DNA from: Alphaproteobacteria bacterium
Lineage (GTDB): Bacteria > Pseudomonadota > Alphaproteobacteria > Rhizobiales > Xanthobacteraceae
DNA length: 62,882 bases
Direction of reading: 5' to 3'
Assembly: GCA_016869215.1 (NCBI GenBank)
Contig: VGEP01000027.1
Span: forward strand, 1 to 62,882
Shown here: positions 55,114 through 62,882 of the stretch, piece after piece
How the letters are laid out: each line of letters begins with the position of its first letter
Numbering within the stretch: position 1 is the first letter of the stretch
Notes under the pieces: generated by a model
What the model was told of the DNA's origin: nothing
Seen by the model: only the letters and a program-made list of their open reading frames with translations
Database searches by the model: none
Program-made: the position numbers and the translations under genes

Positions 55114-56073
55114 ATGCTCACCATCAAATCCCTGCTGACGCTGGCCGCGCTCGCCGCTCAGGTTCAACAGACCGACATTCGGCAGGACGTCGATGACTGC
55201 AGATCCGACAATTTCGCCCTGCGGATCGTTGCCTGCACCCGTCTCGCCGAGAACGTGCGTCTCCTGCCGGAACAGCGCGCGTTTGTCCTGAGCGAGCGCG
55301 GTTTCGCCCGCGAGATGATGCACGACGCCGAAGGCGCACTCGCGGACTACGATGCCGCGCTCAAAATTGCGCCGCGCTCGTCCTATGCCTACTTCTCACG
55401 CGGCAAGCTTTATCAGCGGAACGGAGAACTGGAGCGGTCGGTCGCGGATTTCGACGAGGCCATCCGGATCGATCCGGACAGTCCGGTCGTCCTCAGCGAA
55501 CGCGGCCGAAGCCGGCACATGATGGGTGAAAGCCGGCGCGCGCTCGCGGACCTCGACCGCGCGATAGAACTCAGGCTGGGCGTCGCCTACATTCATCGCT
55601 ACCGCGGCGACGTGCATCGGACCTCGCAAGACAACGACCGCGCCATCGCCGACTACAACGAAGCCATTCGCATCGAGCCGGGCGAGCCCAGCGCCTACGC
55701 CGCCCGCGCGGTTGCCCATCAGCAGAAGGGCGACCACGACCGCGCGATTGCCGACTTGAGCGAGCATCTGCGACTCAACCCGCAATCCGACTGGGGCTAC
55801 AGCCTGCGCGCCGCCTCGCACCGCGCCAAAGGCAACCTCGACCTCGCCATCGCCGACTACAGCGACGTCATCCGCCTCAAGCCCGACACGTTCCCGGTCT
55901 TCCTCGACCGCGGCCTCGCCTATCGCGAAAAGGGCGAGCGTGAGCACGCGATAGCCGACCTGCGCGAGGCGATGAAACGCTATCCGGGCTATCAGGTCAA
56001 AGCATTGCGCGAATTGCAGGCGCTCGGCGCCGAGACCGAGAAGAAGCCGGGCGTCCTCGACCTGCTCAGATAG
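55114..56073 (+). CDS. TPR-repeat protein
   Basis: Protein of 319 residues. A short hydrophobic N-terminus (MLTIKSLLTLAALAAQVQQ) may be a weak signal. A CRSDNFALRIVACTRLAE segment with two cysteines follows. About seven TPRs then run to the end: FVLSERGFAREMMHDAEGAL, SYAYFSRGKLYQRNGELERS, DNDRAIADYNEAIRIEPGEP, LDLAIADYSDVIRLKPDTFP. It is a protein-interaction scaffold, probably periplasmic. A perfect AGCCCC/GGGGCT hairpin (55089-55109) lies just before the start. Confidence 0.85.
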   Translation: MLTIKSLLTLAALAAQVQQTDIRQDVDDCRSDNFALRIVACTRLAENVRLLPEQRAFVLSERGFAREMMHDAEGALADYDAALKIAPRSSYAYFSRGKLYQRNGELERSVADFDEAIRIDPDSPVVLSERGRSRHMMGESRRALADLDRAIELRLGVAYIHRYRGDVHRTSQDNDRAIADYNEAIRIEPGEPSAYAARAVAHQQKGDHDRAIADLSEHLRLNPQSDWGYSLRAASHRAKGNLDLAIADYSDVIRLKPDTFPVFLDRGLAYREKGEREHAIADLREAMKRYPGYQVKALRELQALGAETEKKPGVLDLLR

Positions 56074-56137
56074 GCGGCCGCGGTCTGCGGGCCGCAGCAC
56101 TGGCGGGCTATTGCGCGGATGCTAGACTTGCCGCGCC

Positions 56138-57766
56138 ATGACCGACACTCCCTACGACACCGGCCTCGACAAGAACCCCGCGAATTTCCAGCCGCTCACG
56201 CCGCTCACGCTGCTCGAACGCGCGGCGTCGGTGTTTCCCGATCGCACCGCCATTGTGCACGGCCCGCTGCGCCGGACCTACGCCGAGTTCTACGCGCGCT
56301 GCCGCAGGCTCGGCTCGGCGCTGGCGAAGCGCGGCATCGGGCTCGGCGACACGGTATCGGCCGTGCTCGCCAACACGCCGGCAATGCTGGAATGCCACTA
56401 CGGCGTGCCGATGGCCGGCGCGGTGCTCAACACCATCAACACCAGGCTCGACGCCGCGGTGATCGCGTTCCAGTTCGACCACGCCGAGACCAAGGTGCTG
56501 ATCGTCGACCGGGAGTTTTCAAGGGTCGTGAAGGAGGCGCTTGCGCTCTGCAAGGCCAAGCCGCTGGTGATCGACTACCACGATCCGGAATTTTCCGGCG
56601 CGGGTGAGCGGCTCGGCGGGATCGAGTACGAGGATTTCGTTGCCGGCGGCGATCCCGCTTTCGCGTGGAAAATGCCGGACGACGAGTGGGACGCCATCGC
56701 GCTCAACTATACCTCCGGCACCACCGGCGACCCCAAGGGCGTGGTCTATCACCACCGCGGCGCGTATCTCCTCGCCATCGGCAACGTGCTCACCGGCGCG
56801 ATGGGACGGCACCCAGTCTATCTCTGGACGCTGCCGATGTTCCACTGCAACGGCTGGTGTTTCCCCTGGACGCTGTCGGTGGTCGCGGGCACCCACGTCT
56901 GCCTGCGCCAGGTGCGCGCGCGGGCCATGTACGACGCCATCGCGCAGCACAAGGTCACGCACCTTTGCGGGGCGCCGATCGTGATGTCGACGCTGCTGAA
57001 CGCGCCGGCCGAGGAGAAAAAGCCGCTGCCGCACACGGTCGAGTTCTTCACCGCGGCAGCCCCGCCGCCGGAGGCCGTGCTCGCCGCGATGAAGGCCGCG
57101 GGATTCAACGTCACCCATGTCTATGGCCTGACCGAAACCTACGGCCCCGCCACCACCAACGAATGGCACCGCGAATGGGACGCGCTGCCGCCGAACGAAC
57201 AGGCAGCGAAGAAGGCGCGCCAAGGCGTGCGCTACGTCCCGCTCGAAGCGCTCGATGTGCTCGACCCCGAGACCATGAAGCCCGTACCGCGCGACGGCGA
57301 GACCTTGGGCGAGGTCATGTTCCGCGGCAACGTGGTGATGAAGGGGTATCTCAAGAACAAGGCTTCGACCGAGAAGGCGTTCGAAGGCGGCTGGTTCCAC
57401 TCCGGCGATCTCGGCGTGATGCATCCGGACGGCTACGTGCAGCTCAAGGACCGTTCCAAGGACATCATCATCTCCGGCGGCGAGAACATTTCATCGATTG
57501 AAGTGGAGGACGCGCTCTACAAGCACCCCGCGGTGCAGGCTGCCGCCGTGGTGGCGAAGCCCGACGACAAATGGGGCGAGACGCCGTGCGCATTCGTGGA
57601 GTTGAAGCCGGGCGCGAAGGCAACGCCGGAGGAGCTGGTGGCGTGGTGCCGGACAAATCTCGCCGGCTACAAGGTGCCGCGGTTTGTGGTGTTCGCGGAA
57701 CTGCCGAAGACAAGCACGGGGAAGATTCAGAAGTTCAAGCTAAGGGAAATGGCGAAGGGGGTGTGA
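56138..57766 (+). CDS. Acyl-CoA synthetase (AMP-forming)
   Basis: Enzyme of 542 residues of the medium/long-chain or 3-methylthiopropionyl-type acyl-CoA ligase branch. Motifs are LNYTSGTTGDPKGVVYHHRG, VYGLTETYGPATTNEW, KDRSKDIIISGGENISSIEV, and the catalytic lysine in PKTSTGKIQKFKLRE. It makes acyl-CoA from a carboxylate, ATP and CoA. The substrate chain is not readable. ATG at 56138. Confidence 0.9.
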   Translation: MTDTPYDTGLDKNPANFQPLTPLTLLERAASVFPDRTAIVHGPLRRTYAEFYARCRRLGSALAKRGIGLGDTVSAVLANTPAMLECHYGVPMAGAVLNTINTRLDAAVIAFQFDHAETKVLIVDREFSRVVKEALALCKAKPLVIDYHDPEFSGAGERLGGIEYEDFVAGGDPAFAWKMPDDEWDAIALNYTSGTTGDPKGVVYHHRGAYLLAIGNVLTGAMGRHPVYLWTLPMFHCNGWCFPWTLSVVAGTHVCLRQVRARAMYDAIAQHKVTHLCGAPIVMSTLLNAPAEEKKPLPHTVEFFTAAAPPPEAVLAAMKAAGFNVTHVYGLTETYGPATTNEWHREWDALPPNEQAAKKARQGVRYVPLEALDVLDPETMKPVPRDGETLGEVMFRGNVVMKGYLKNKASTEKAFEGGWFHSGDLGVMHPDGYVQLKDRSKDIIISGGENISSIEVEDALYKHPAVQAAAVVAKPDDKWGETPCAFVELKPGAKATPEELVAWCRTNLAGYKVPRFVVFAELPKTSTGKIQKFKLREMAKGV

Positions 57767-57848
57767 GACGCCGCAGCGCGGTGCTGTCCAAAATACAAAG
57801 GGCGATCCCGAAGAACAGCCCGCTGCTCATCCCTTGATATCTTGCGCC

Positions 57849-58208
57849 TCAGCGCGAATTGAACTGATAGCTCGGATCGAACATCCGGTCGTAATGCTGG
57901 CGATCCATGCGCGAGCGGTTTTCCAGCCCGAACGGCGAATTAAAGGGCGACGTGTTTCGATCGACGCCGAAATACAGTCCGCTCCGGGACGATCCGCCGT
58001 CGCGCGTGTCCGGCAAGGCATTGGAGTTCGGCGAGCGGAACTGCCGCGCCTGCTCCTCCAGATTGAACTTCGGCGCCCAGTTGGTATCGCCGCCTTCGAC
58101 GGTGAATGCGGACGCCGGTTGCGCCAGCAGCACGCCAGCGGCGAGCACCGCGACGCATAGCCGGGCGGCGCGGAGCGAACGGAGGATCGGGCTGGACTCG
58201 TTTTGCAT
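57849..58208 (-). CDS. Secreted hypothetical protein
   Basis: Protein of 119 residues with a clear signal peptide (RLCVAVLAAGVLLAQPASAF). The mature part is polar, Asn/Arg/Ser-rich and low in predicted structure (WAPKFNLEEQARQFRSPNS, GVDRNTSPFNSPFGLENRSR), ending YQFNSR. I do not recognise the family. It is convergent with the acyl-CoA ligase and divergent from the TctC-type receptor. Confidence 0.6.
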   Translation of the reverse strand: MQNESSPILRSLRAARLCVAVLAAGVLLAQPASAFTVEGGDTNWAPKFNLEEQARQFRSPNSNALPDTRDGGSSRSGLYFGVDRNTSPFNSPFGLENRSRMDRQHYDRMFDPSYQFNSR

Positions 58209-58382
58209 TGCAGCGGCAGCCTAGAAGCCGGCTGGACCGCGGTCAATCGGGCAGCGGACGCCATCCCCGCCCCCGCCTCGAATTGCGGCAATCGGCTACC
58301 GCGCCGCTCCTCCGGACCCGATTGTCCGCCATCCGCGCCTGCCCTAACCTCGCGGCCAAAGCCGAAAACCGGGGAGGATGCC

Positions 58383-59429
58383 ATGTTGGCCAAGGAACCG
58401 ACCAATAGGGTCCCAATGGGGCCCGTCGTCGCCGCCGCGCTCGCGGCCATGGCGCTGACACATTCGTCGCCCGCCGCCGCGCAGGGCTTTTCCGGCAAAA
58501 CCATCGAACTGATCGTCGGCGGCGGCGCGGGCGGCGGCTACGACATCTACGCGCGCACCGTGGCGCGGCACCTCGGGCGCCACATCGCGGGGAACCCGAC
58601 CATCGTAGTCAAGAACATGCCCGGCGCGAGCAGCAACAAGGCCGCGCAATACATTTCGGCGGTCGCGCCGAAAGACGGCACTTCCATCGGCGCCATCATG
58701 CCGGGCGCGATCATGGGCCCGCTGCTCGACGACAAGACCAAGCCGATGTTCGACCCGACCAAGGTCCAGTACATCGGGACCGCCAACAGCGGGACGCGTG
58801 TCTGCGTGACGCTCAAGGGCACCAAGATTTCCAGGTTCGAGGACACCCGCACGGTGCCGGCGAAGTTCGGCGGCTCGGGTCCGAACGACTCGACCTACGA
58901 ATACGGCTACCTGCACAAGCGCACCGCCGGCGCGATCTACGACGTGGTCGCGGGCTATCGCGGCACGCCCGACATGGCGCTCGCCATAGAACGCGGCGAG
59001 CTCGACGGCGTCTGCGGCTGGGACTGGTCGAGCTTCAAGTCGCAACGGCCCGACTGGCTGCGCGACAACAAGGCCAACGTGCTGCTCCAGGTCTCGCTCG
59101 AACCGCACCCTGAGCTGACCAAGATGGGCGTGCCGCATGTGATGAAGTTCGTCGCCAATCCCGACGACCGCAAGGCGGTGGAGCTTGTGATCAGCCAGAG
59201 CGTGTTCCAGCGTTCCTATATCGCGCCGCCGGAGACGCCGCCGGCACAATTGACGGTCCTGCGCCGTGCCTTCGACATGACCATGGACGATCCGCAGTTC
59301 CGGGCCGACGCCGAGAAATCGCGCGTCGACATCGAGCCGCTGTCGGGCGAGAAGGTGCAGGAGCTGGTGGAGAAGCTCTACAAGTCGCCGAAGGACATCG
59401 TGGAACGCGCGCGGAAGTCGATCCGCTAG
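58383..59429 (+). CDS. TctC-type solute-binding protein
   Basis: Protein of 348 residues with an export signal (ALAAMALTHSSPAAAQG) and GKTIELIVGGGAGGGYDIYA, HIAGNPTIVVKNMPGASSNK as family features. The ATG at 58383 follows GGGGAGG. No transporter membrane genes are adjacent. Its pattern is close to the receptor at 48471 (shared HLxRHIxGNPxI and MPGA). Ligand unknown. Confidence 0.88.
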   Translation: MLAKEPTNRVPMGPVVAAALAAMALTHSSPAAAQGFSGKTIELIVGGGAGGGYDIYARTVARHLGRHIAGNPTIVVKNMPGASSNKAAQYISAVAPKDGTSIGAIMPGAIMGPLLDDKTKPMFDPTKVQYIGTANSGTRVCVTLKGTKISRFEDTRTVPAKFGGSGPNDSTYEYGYLHKRTAGAIYDVVAGYRGTPDMALAIERGELDGVCGWDWSSFKSQRPDWLRDNKANVLLQVSLEPHPELTKMGVPHVMKFVANPDDRKAVELVISQSVFQRSYIAPPETPPAQLTVLRRAFDMTMDDPQFRADAEKSRVDIEPLSGEKVQELVEKLYKSPKDIVERARKSIR

Positions 59430-59863
59430 CGCTGCCGAGTCACGACGCGCGCGCCTTCGATTGCGAGCGGCGAAAGAGCAACGCCGCCCGCGCGGTCGAT
59501 CGGTTCGATTTCCACTTCGGCGGTCCGGCCCGCGAGGCCGAGGCGGCGCACGGCATCCGAGATGTTGAACTGAAAGCGCTGCGGACCGCTTGCCGCCGAC
59601 GGCATGAGCGTGAGCCGGCCGACTTCCATGGCCGCGCCCGCACTGCCCAGCAGACGCACGACGGCGCCCGGATGACCGCCGGCCGGCAGAGCGGCAAGGC
59701 GTATGCCGACCTCCAGCGTCAGCGTCGCCGCATTGGGCAGCGGCACTTGCACGGTGGCGCGAACCGGCGCCGCGCGGTCCTGCGCCCGCCCGGCAACGCC
59801 GAGAACAACCAGCAGCGCCAGCGCAAACAGTGCGGCAAATGTCAGGGCACGAGTCACAACCAT
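59426..59863 (-). CDS. Small exported companion of tyrosinase, PPO C-terminal-domain-like
   Basis: Protein of 145 residues. A signal helix (MVVTRALTFAALFALALLVV) is followed by a beta-rich domain: VRATVQVPLPNAATLTLEVG, FQFNISDAVRRLGLAGRTAE, VEIEPIDRAGG...LAIEGARVV. The last part resembles the C-terminal KFDV-type domain of plant polyphenol oxidases (a strand, a helix LGLAGxxxEV, two strands). The gene starts 17 nt after the tyrosinase stop on the same strand and its end overlaps the convergent receptor by 4 nt. A caddie or chaperone role for the copper enzyme is a hypothesis; the resemblance was judged by eye. Confidence 0.6.
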   Translation of the reverse strand: MVVTRALTFAALFALALLVVLGVAGRAQDRAAPVRATVQVPLPNAATLTLEVGIRLAALPAGGHPGAVVRLLGSAGAAMEVGRLTLMPSAASGPQRFQFNISDAVRRLGLAGRTAEVEIEPIDRAGGVALSPLAIEGARVVTRQR

Positions 59864-59880
59864 GGCAAGGAGACCGGCGC

Positions 59881-61392
59881 TCAGATAACCACAATCTCGA
59901 CGCGGCTCAGCCGGACGTCGGCTGCGTTCGGCGCGTTGCTCCTGCATGTCGGCAAAAGCTGCACAGTCAGCCGGTCGCCGCGCATCGCACGCGAGCCGTT
60001 CATGCGAGACAGCGCGGGCGTGAGGTCGATGCAGACGGTCGAACCGCGGGAATTGCCGTGGTGCGCATTTGCGCCGTTGCCGCCGAAGAATCCGAAGCTC
60101 GTCACATAGCCGGGATCGCCCGGCCGCATCCGCGCCGACGCTTCGCCGCCGCAGTACACGCGGACCCGCGTCGTGATGTCGGGCGGCGGCTCGATCCCGC
60201 AAAGCATCGCGAACACGTAGCGGCGGCCTGCGGGCGTCCGGCCGGGCCGCCCGGCCATCGCCATCGGTCCGCCGATCTCGCCGAGCGCGGCGCCGAGCGG
60301 AACGGAAACCGCCATGGGCCGGTCGCGTGAGGCGACATGGCGCGTCTGCGCGGATGCAACGCGGATCGACGCGCCGGAGGCGAGCGGAATTTCGCCGCGC
60401 CCGCCTGAGCCCGCGCAGGCCAGCAGGCTCTGCCCGAATTCGCGAAACGCGCGCAGCCGCGCCGCTGCCCGGTCGCCACGCGGGATCGCCACATCGGCCG
60501 CGAACGGCCCGTCGTCGTCGTAGCGGTAGCCGAGCGGAGGCGTCGCGCCGAGGTTTCCGGCCGCGACATTCCAGGGCGAACCGTCCGGAGCATAGAAATT
60601 GTTCTCGAACACGAATTCGCGCCACATCGGGTCCGGGCTGTTGGCGTTGCCGCGCCGGTTCCATTCCGTCCAAAGGCGGTCGACGTTGGCGTGATGCAGG
60701 AAGAACAAGGGATCGCGGGCCGACAGCGGCGTGTCCGCCATGTCGCCGCCGAGCGCGATGTGGACGCCGTCGTGCGGATTGAATTCAAGCTCGGTCTTGG
60801 CGCCTTCGACCTGCTGCCAGCGCGGATCGATGCCGTTCTGTCCGAACGGCCGCGTGCTGCCGAATGCCTCGAAGTCCGGGCTCTGCATGATGCGCGAGAT
60901 CACAGGCAGGCCGACCATGTCGTCCTCGAACTGCGCGTTGCGCGGCATGCCGGGCCGGGAATGGTTGAGCGGGTTGGTGCGGCGGTCGCCGGCCGCAAAC
61001 GCCGCCGGCACGCCGCGTTGCAGCGTCCAGTCCCAGTACGGCAATGCGAAGTCGGGCCTGCCCGAAAGCTCGCGGCAGATCGCCTCCAGCGCCACGAGAT
61101 AGGCGCGGTGCCAGGGCAGGAAATACCAGTTGCCGTGCGGACAGTGCTGGCGATGGATGTCGGCAAAGCGAAGCCAGTTGCGCGGGTCGGAGCGCGGCAG
61201 CGCCTTCATCGCCGCGACCGCGCGGCGGTAGGCGACAAGATCAGGATCGTTGGCCGCCATGGCGCGGAGCGAACGGCGCACCCCGACTGCGTCCTGCGCA
61301 TGCGGCCGCGCCAAACCGAGCACCGCGAGCGAAGCGCCGCCCGCGGCCAGAAACGCGCGCCTGCTCAGCGCAGATGCCCCAATTCCCCGCAT
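59881..61392 (-). CDS. Tyrosinase family copper oxidase, Tat-exported
   Basis: Protein of 503 residues with a twin-arginine signal (LSRRAFLAAGGASLAVLGLA). The CuA site is HRQHCPHGNWYFLPWHRAYL, with the histidine triad and a Cys. The CuB site is NPHDGVHIALGG (His-x3-His) plus DPLFFLHHANVDRLW. Residues about 350-503 form a beta-rich C-terminal domain ending RLSRVEIVVI. It would oxidise phenols or catechols, with folded copper protein exported to the periplasm. The ATG at 61390-61392 was chosen as it directly starts the Tat signal. It is followed by the small companion gene. Confidence 0.9.
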   Translation of the reverse strand: MRGIGASALSRRAFLAAGGASLAVLGLARPHAQDAVGVRRSLRAMAANDPDLVAYRRAVAAMKALPRSDPRNWLRFADIHRQHCPHGNWYFLPWHRAYLVALEAICRELSGRPDFALPYWDWTLQRGVPAAFAAGDRRTNPLNHSRPGMPRNAQFEDDMVGLPVISRIMQSPDFEAFGSTRPFGQNGIDPRWQQVEGAKTELEFNPHDGVHIALGGDMADTPLSARDPLFFLHHANVDRLWTEWNRRGNANSPDPMWREFVFENNFYAPDGSPWNVAAGNLGATPPLGYRYDDDGPFAADVAIPRGDRAAARLRAFREFGQSLLACAGSGGRGEIPLASGASIRVASAQTRHVASRDRPMAVSVPLGAALGEIGGPMAMAGRPGRTPAGRRYVFAMLCGIEPPPDITTRVRVYCGGEASARMRPGDPGYVTSFGFFGGNGANAHHGNSRGSTVCIDLTPALSRMNGSRAMRGDRLTVQLLPTCRSNAPNAADVRLSRVEIVVI

Positions 61393-61610
61393 GGCGTAGG
61401 CGTAGCGAACGCCTTCCGGCAAACCAATCCCGGCGCCGCGATTGTTGCGCGGCGTGGTTAGTACGGTTGGTTAGCGTGCCCGGTTAACGGCGCAGTTCAT
61501 CCTGTCTCGCGGGCCGTTTGGATCGATCGCTCGCCGCTGGCCGGGCGGTCCGTTCGGCGGCGGCGGCGCAACACCGGACGGTGTCCAGGGTGCCGGATCC
61601 CAGACCGATG

Positions 61611-61650
61611 AAACAACACCGCCGGCCACCCCTACAGGGTGCCGGCGGCG
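61611..61650 (-). terminator. Possible terminator after the DUF465 gene
   Basis: GCCGGC-CACCC and GGGTGCCGGC (with one bulged C, loop CTACA) form a strong hairpin; the minus-strand continuation is TGTTGTTTCA, a weak T-run. It lies about 40 nt after the 61687 stop. The T-run is imperfect, so this is tentative. Confidence 0.5.
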
Positions 61651-61686
61651 GAAACTGAACAGAAATACGCTTGGATTGTCGGTGGG

Positions 61687-61872
61687 CTAGTGCAGGCTGA
61701 CCTCGGGCCCTTGACGCAGGCGCTCGATTTCGTCCTTCACCAGCAACTTACGGCGCTTCAACTCGGCGATTTTGAGATCGTCGGACGACGGGTGGCTTAT
61801 AGCGTCGGCGATCTCCTGCTCAAGCGCCTGATGGCGCCGCTCCAATTCCGACAGATGGGCGTGAATGGTCAT
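61687..61872 (-). CDS. YdcH/DUF465 family protein
   Basis: Small helical protein of 61 residues (LSELERRHQALEQEIADAIS, LKIAELKRRKLLVKDEIERL), the DUF465 helix hairpin. Function unknown. A second family member lies at 62123 on the other strand, so this is a divergent pair with about 250 nt between. Confidence 0.85.
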   Translation of the reverse strand: MTIHAHLSELERRHQALEQEIADAISHPSSDDLKIAELKRRKLLVKDEIERLRQGPEVSLH

Positions 61873-62122
61873 ATGGGATGGCTCCTAAGGACAGTTCAGA
61901 CAACACCCCTGACTCGTTCAGTTTGACACGCACCCCCCGGCAAGTCGATTGCGACTTCATTTTGCGGCGCGGGAAATCCCCATTATTTGATTTTTCACCA
62001 TCCGGGCCCGCCTTGAATCGGCCTTGAGAAAATGACGATAATATCTATCTCAATTGGTGCGCTGAGAGGCGGGCTTAGCCATCGGCGGCTGCCGCCTCGT
62101 TGTACTGCAAACGGCGAAAGTC

Positions 62123-62425
62123 ATGCGTTATCAGGATTTTGTATTGGTTCCTGGATTTGCGCCCGCCGGGGGGAGTTCCGCCAAGACCGCCGATGAGGCG
62201 TTCCAGGCAGCGGCAGCGATGAAGCAAGAGGATGACAGCGAGCTTCGAACGCAGTTGGCCCGGCTGCGGCAGGAGCACCGCGATTTGGACGCCGCGATCG
62301 AGGCGCTCCATAACGCCCCCGGTTCCGACCTGTTGCAGGTCCAGCGGCTCAAGAAGCGCAAGCTTGTCCTGCGCGACCGGATCATCCAGATCGAGGACCA
62401 GCTCACGCCCGACATCATCGCCTGA
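62123..62425 (+). CDS. YdcH/DUF465 family protein with N-terminal extension
   Basis: Protein of 100 residues. The C-terminal 67 (from Met33, [20 protein letters not shown] ... [20 protein letters not shown]) is the DUF465 helical hairpin; the first 32 residues are low-complexity and could be an upstream extension, since an ATG at 62219 is also available. Function unknown. Divergent from the paralogue at 61687. Confidence 0.75.
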   Translation: MRYQDFVLVPGFAPAGGSSAKTADEAFQAAAAMKQEDDSELRTQLARLRQEHRDLDAAIEALHNAPGSDLLQVQRLKKRKLVLRDRIIQIEDQLTPDIIA

Positions 62426-62618
62426 GCCGGGTACGCCCGCAGGATGGAACCGGCCCGGAGCTATGCACAGGTCGGCGCCGGCGGTGAGCTTGGCGGCGGG
62501 GTTCGCCCGCAATGATGGACTTTTGGTCGTCGATCTGCTACCGACCCCCGACTCGGCGAGCCTTTTGAGGCTCCCATCCCGTCCGGCATCCAGATTTGGA
62601 CTTCAGAAGGAACGACGC

Positions 62619-62882
62619 GTGCAGGTTCTCGTCCGTGACAACAACGTCGACCAAGCCCTCAAGGCGCTCAAGAAGAAGATGCAGCGCGAGGGCATTTTCC
62701 GCGAGATGAAGCTTCGCGGTCATTACGAAAAACCCTCCGAAAAGCGGGCCAGAGAAAAGGCCGAGGCGGTGCGTCGCGCCCGCAAGCTCGCCCGCAAGCG
62801 CGCCCAGCGCGAAGGCCTGATCCCGATGAAGCCGAAGCCGGCGTTCGGCGGCCCCGGCGGCGGACGCGGCGGCCCCGGCCGT
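62619..62882 (+). CDS. rpsU: 30S ribosomal protein S21, partial at right edge
   Basis: The frame from GTG 62619 runs to the window end (88 codons, no stop). It reads [40 protein letters not shown], then an Arg/Lys-rich stretch and a Gly/Pro-rich tail ([13 protein letters not shown]), which is longer than the E. coli S21 and normal for Rhizobiales. AGAAGGA lies 7 nt before the GTG. S21 is needed for translation initiation. Confidence 0.95.
   Translation, partial: MQVLVRDNNVDQALKALKKKMQREGIFREMKLRGHYEKPSEKRAREKAEAVRRARKLARKRAQREGLIPMKPKPAFGGPGGGRGGPGR

Noticed and set aside
1-62882. CRISPR arrays, tRNA genes, insertion sequences, integrase or prophage genes
   Set aside because: No evenly spaced direct repeats, cloverleaf-like sequences, transposase or integrase motifs were seen on either strand.

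Overview
The window is a high-GC chromosomal segment, roughly two-thirds G+C by eye, from an alphaproteobacterium of the order Hyphomicrobiales (Rhizobiales), most likely near Bradyrhizobiaceae/Xanthobacteraceae. The evidence is the gene content (TrcR/DUF1013, the CtrA-pathway adaptor RcdA/DUF1465, DUF1192, DUF4164, several solute receptors of the Bug/TctC type), the order zapA - 6S RNA - fau, a CtrA-type box, and intergenic palindromes of the GCATGATC...GATCATGC type common in that group. No tRNA, rRNA, insertion sequence, integrase, phage gene or CRISPR array was found. This is core chromosome with small accessory inserts. Most other long open frames are antisense or shifted shadows of real genes, a usual effect of high GC.

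Layout. 1-1.95 kb: an inverse-autotransporter beta-barrel gene running off the left edge, divergent from an AraC-type regulator. 2-6.2 kb: the minus-strand operon ybgC-tolQ-tolR-tolA-tolB, with no pal or cpoB after tolB. 6.3-9.4 kb: a plus-strand Mla-type lipid transport operon (permease with STAS domain, ATPase, and an MCE protein fused to an auxiliary-lipoprotein-like domain). 9.4-10.7 kb: a GFA-family protein and a duplicated-domain protein. 10.9-13.5 kb: ruvC-ruvA-cdd-ruvB, overlapping and translationally coupled. 13.6-15.7 kb: a TauE/SafE exporter and an FAD monooxygenase. 15.7-19.4 kb: a minus-strand housekeeping block (YebC, YmdB-type phosphodiesterase, 5-FTHF cyclo-ligase, 6S RNA, a WYL protein, ZapA, DUF4164).

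19.6-25.1 kb: central carbon operon tkt-gap-pgk-fba (class I aldolase). 25.1-28.8 kb: a Bug receptor, a ThiE-like protein with a degraded active site coupled to a Sel1-repeat protein, and an inositol monophosphatase. 28.9-31.4 kb: an ion-driven stator-like pair (MotA/ExbB-like plus OmpA/MotB-like) coupled to a GNAT gene. 31.6-37.3 kb: TrcR; ispH; thrB-rnhA (coupled); peroxiredoxin; a DsbD-N-like protein; YqgE. 37.4-41.5 kb: a membrane GGDEF/EAL protein (GGDEF site degenerate, EAL intact) and a quinone oxidoreductase. 41.6-45 kb: DUF1192, a candidate CtrA-controlled small RNA, rcdA, rpmE and an MsbA-like ABC exporter.

45-62.9 kb is more accessory: a MerR regulator, a membrane TPR regulator, DoxX, a TctC receptor divergent from a Rieske oxygenase, a glycine-zipper protein, propionyl-CoA synthetase, two tandem TauE/SafE paralogues, a TPR protein, an acyl-CoA synthetase, a third TctC-type receptor, a Tat-exported tyrosinase with a small companion resembling the plant polyphenol-oxidase C-terminal domain, two DUF465/YdcH proteins, and rpsU running off the right edge.

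The strongest candidates for something new are the CtrA-box/small-RNA unit upstream of rcdA, the tyrosinase-companion pair, the stator-like pair without flagellar or defence neighbours, and the catalytically degraded ThiE-like protein. All assignments were read by eye from sequence motifs; no database search was run.
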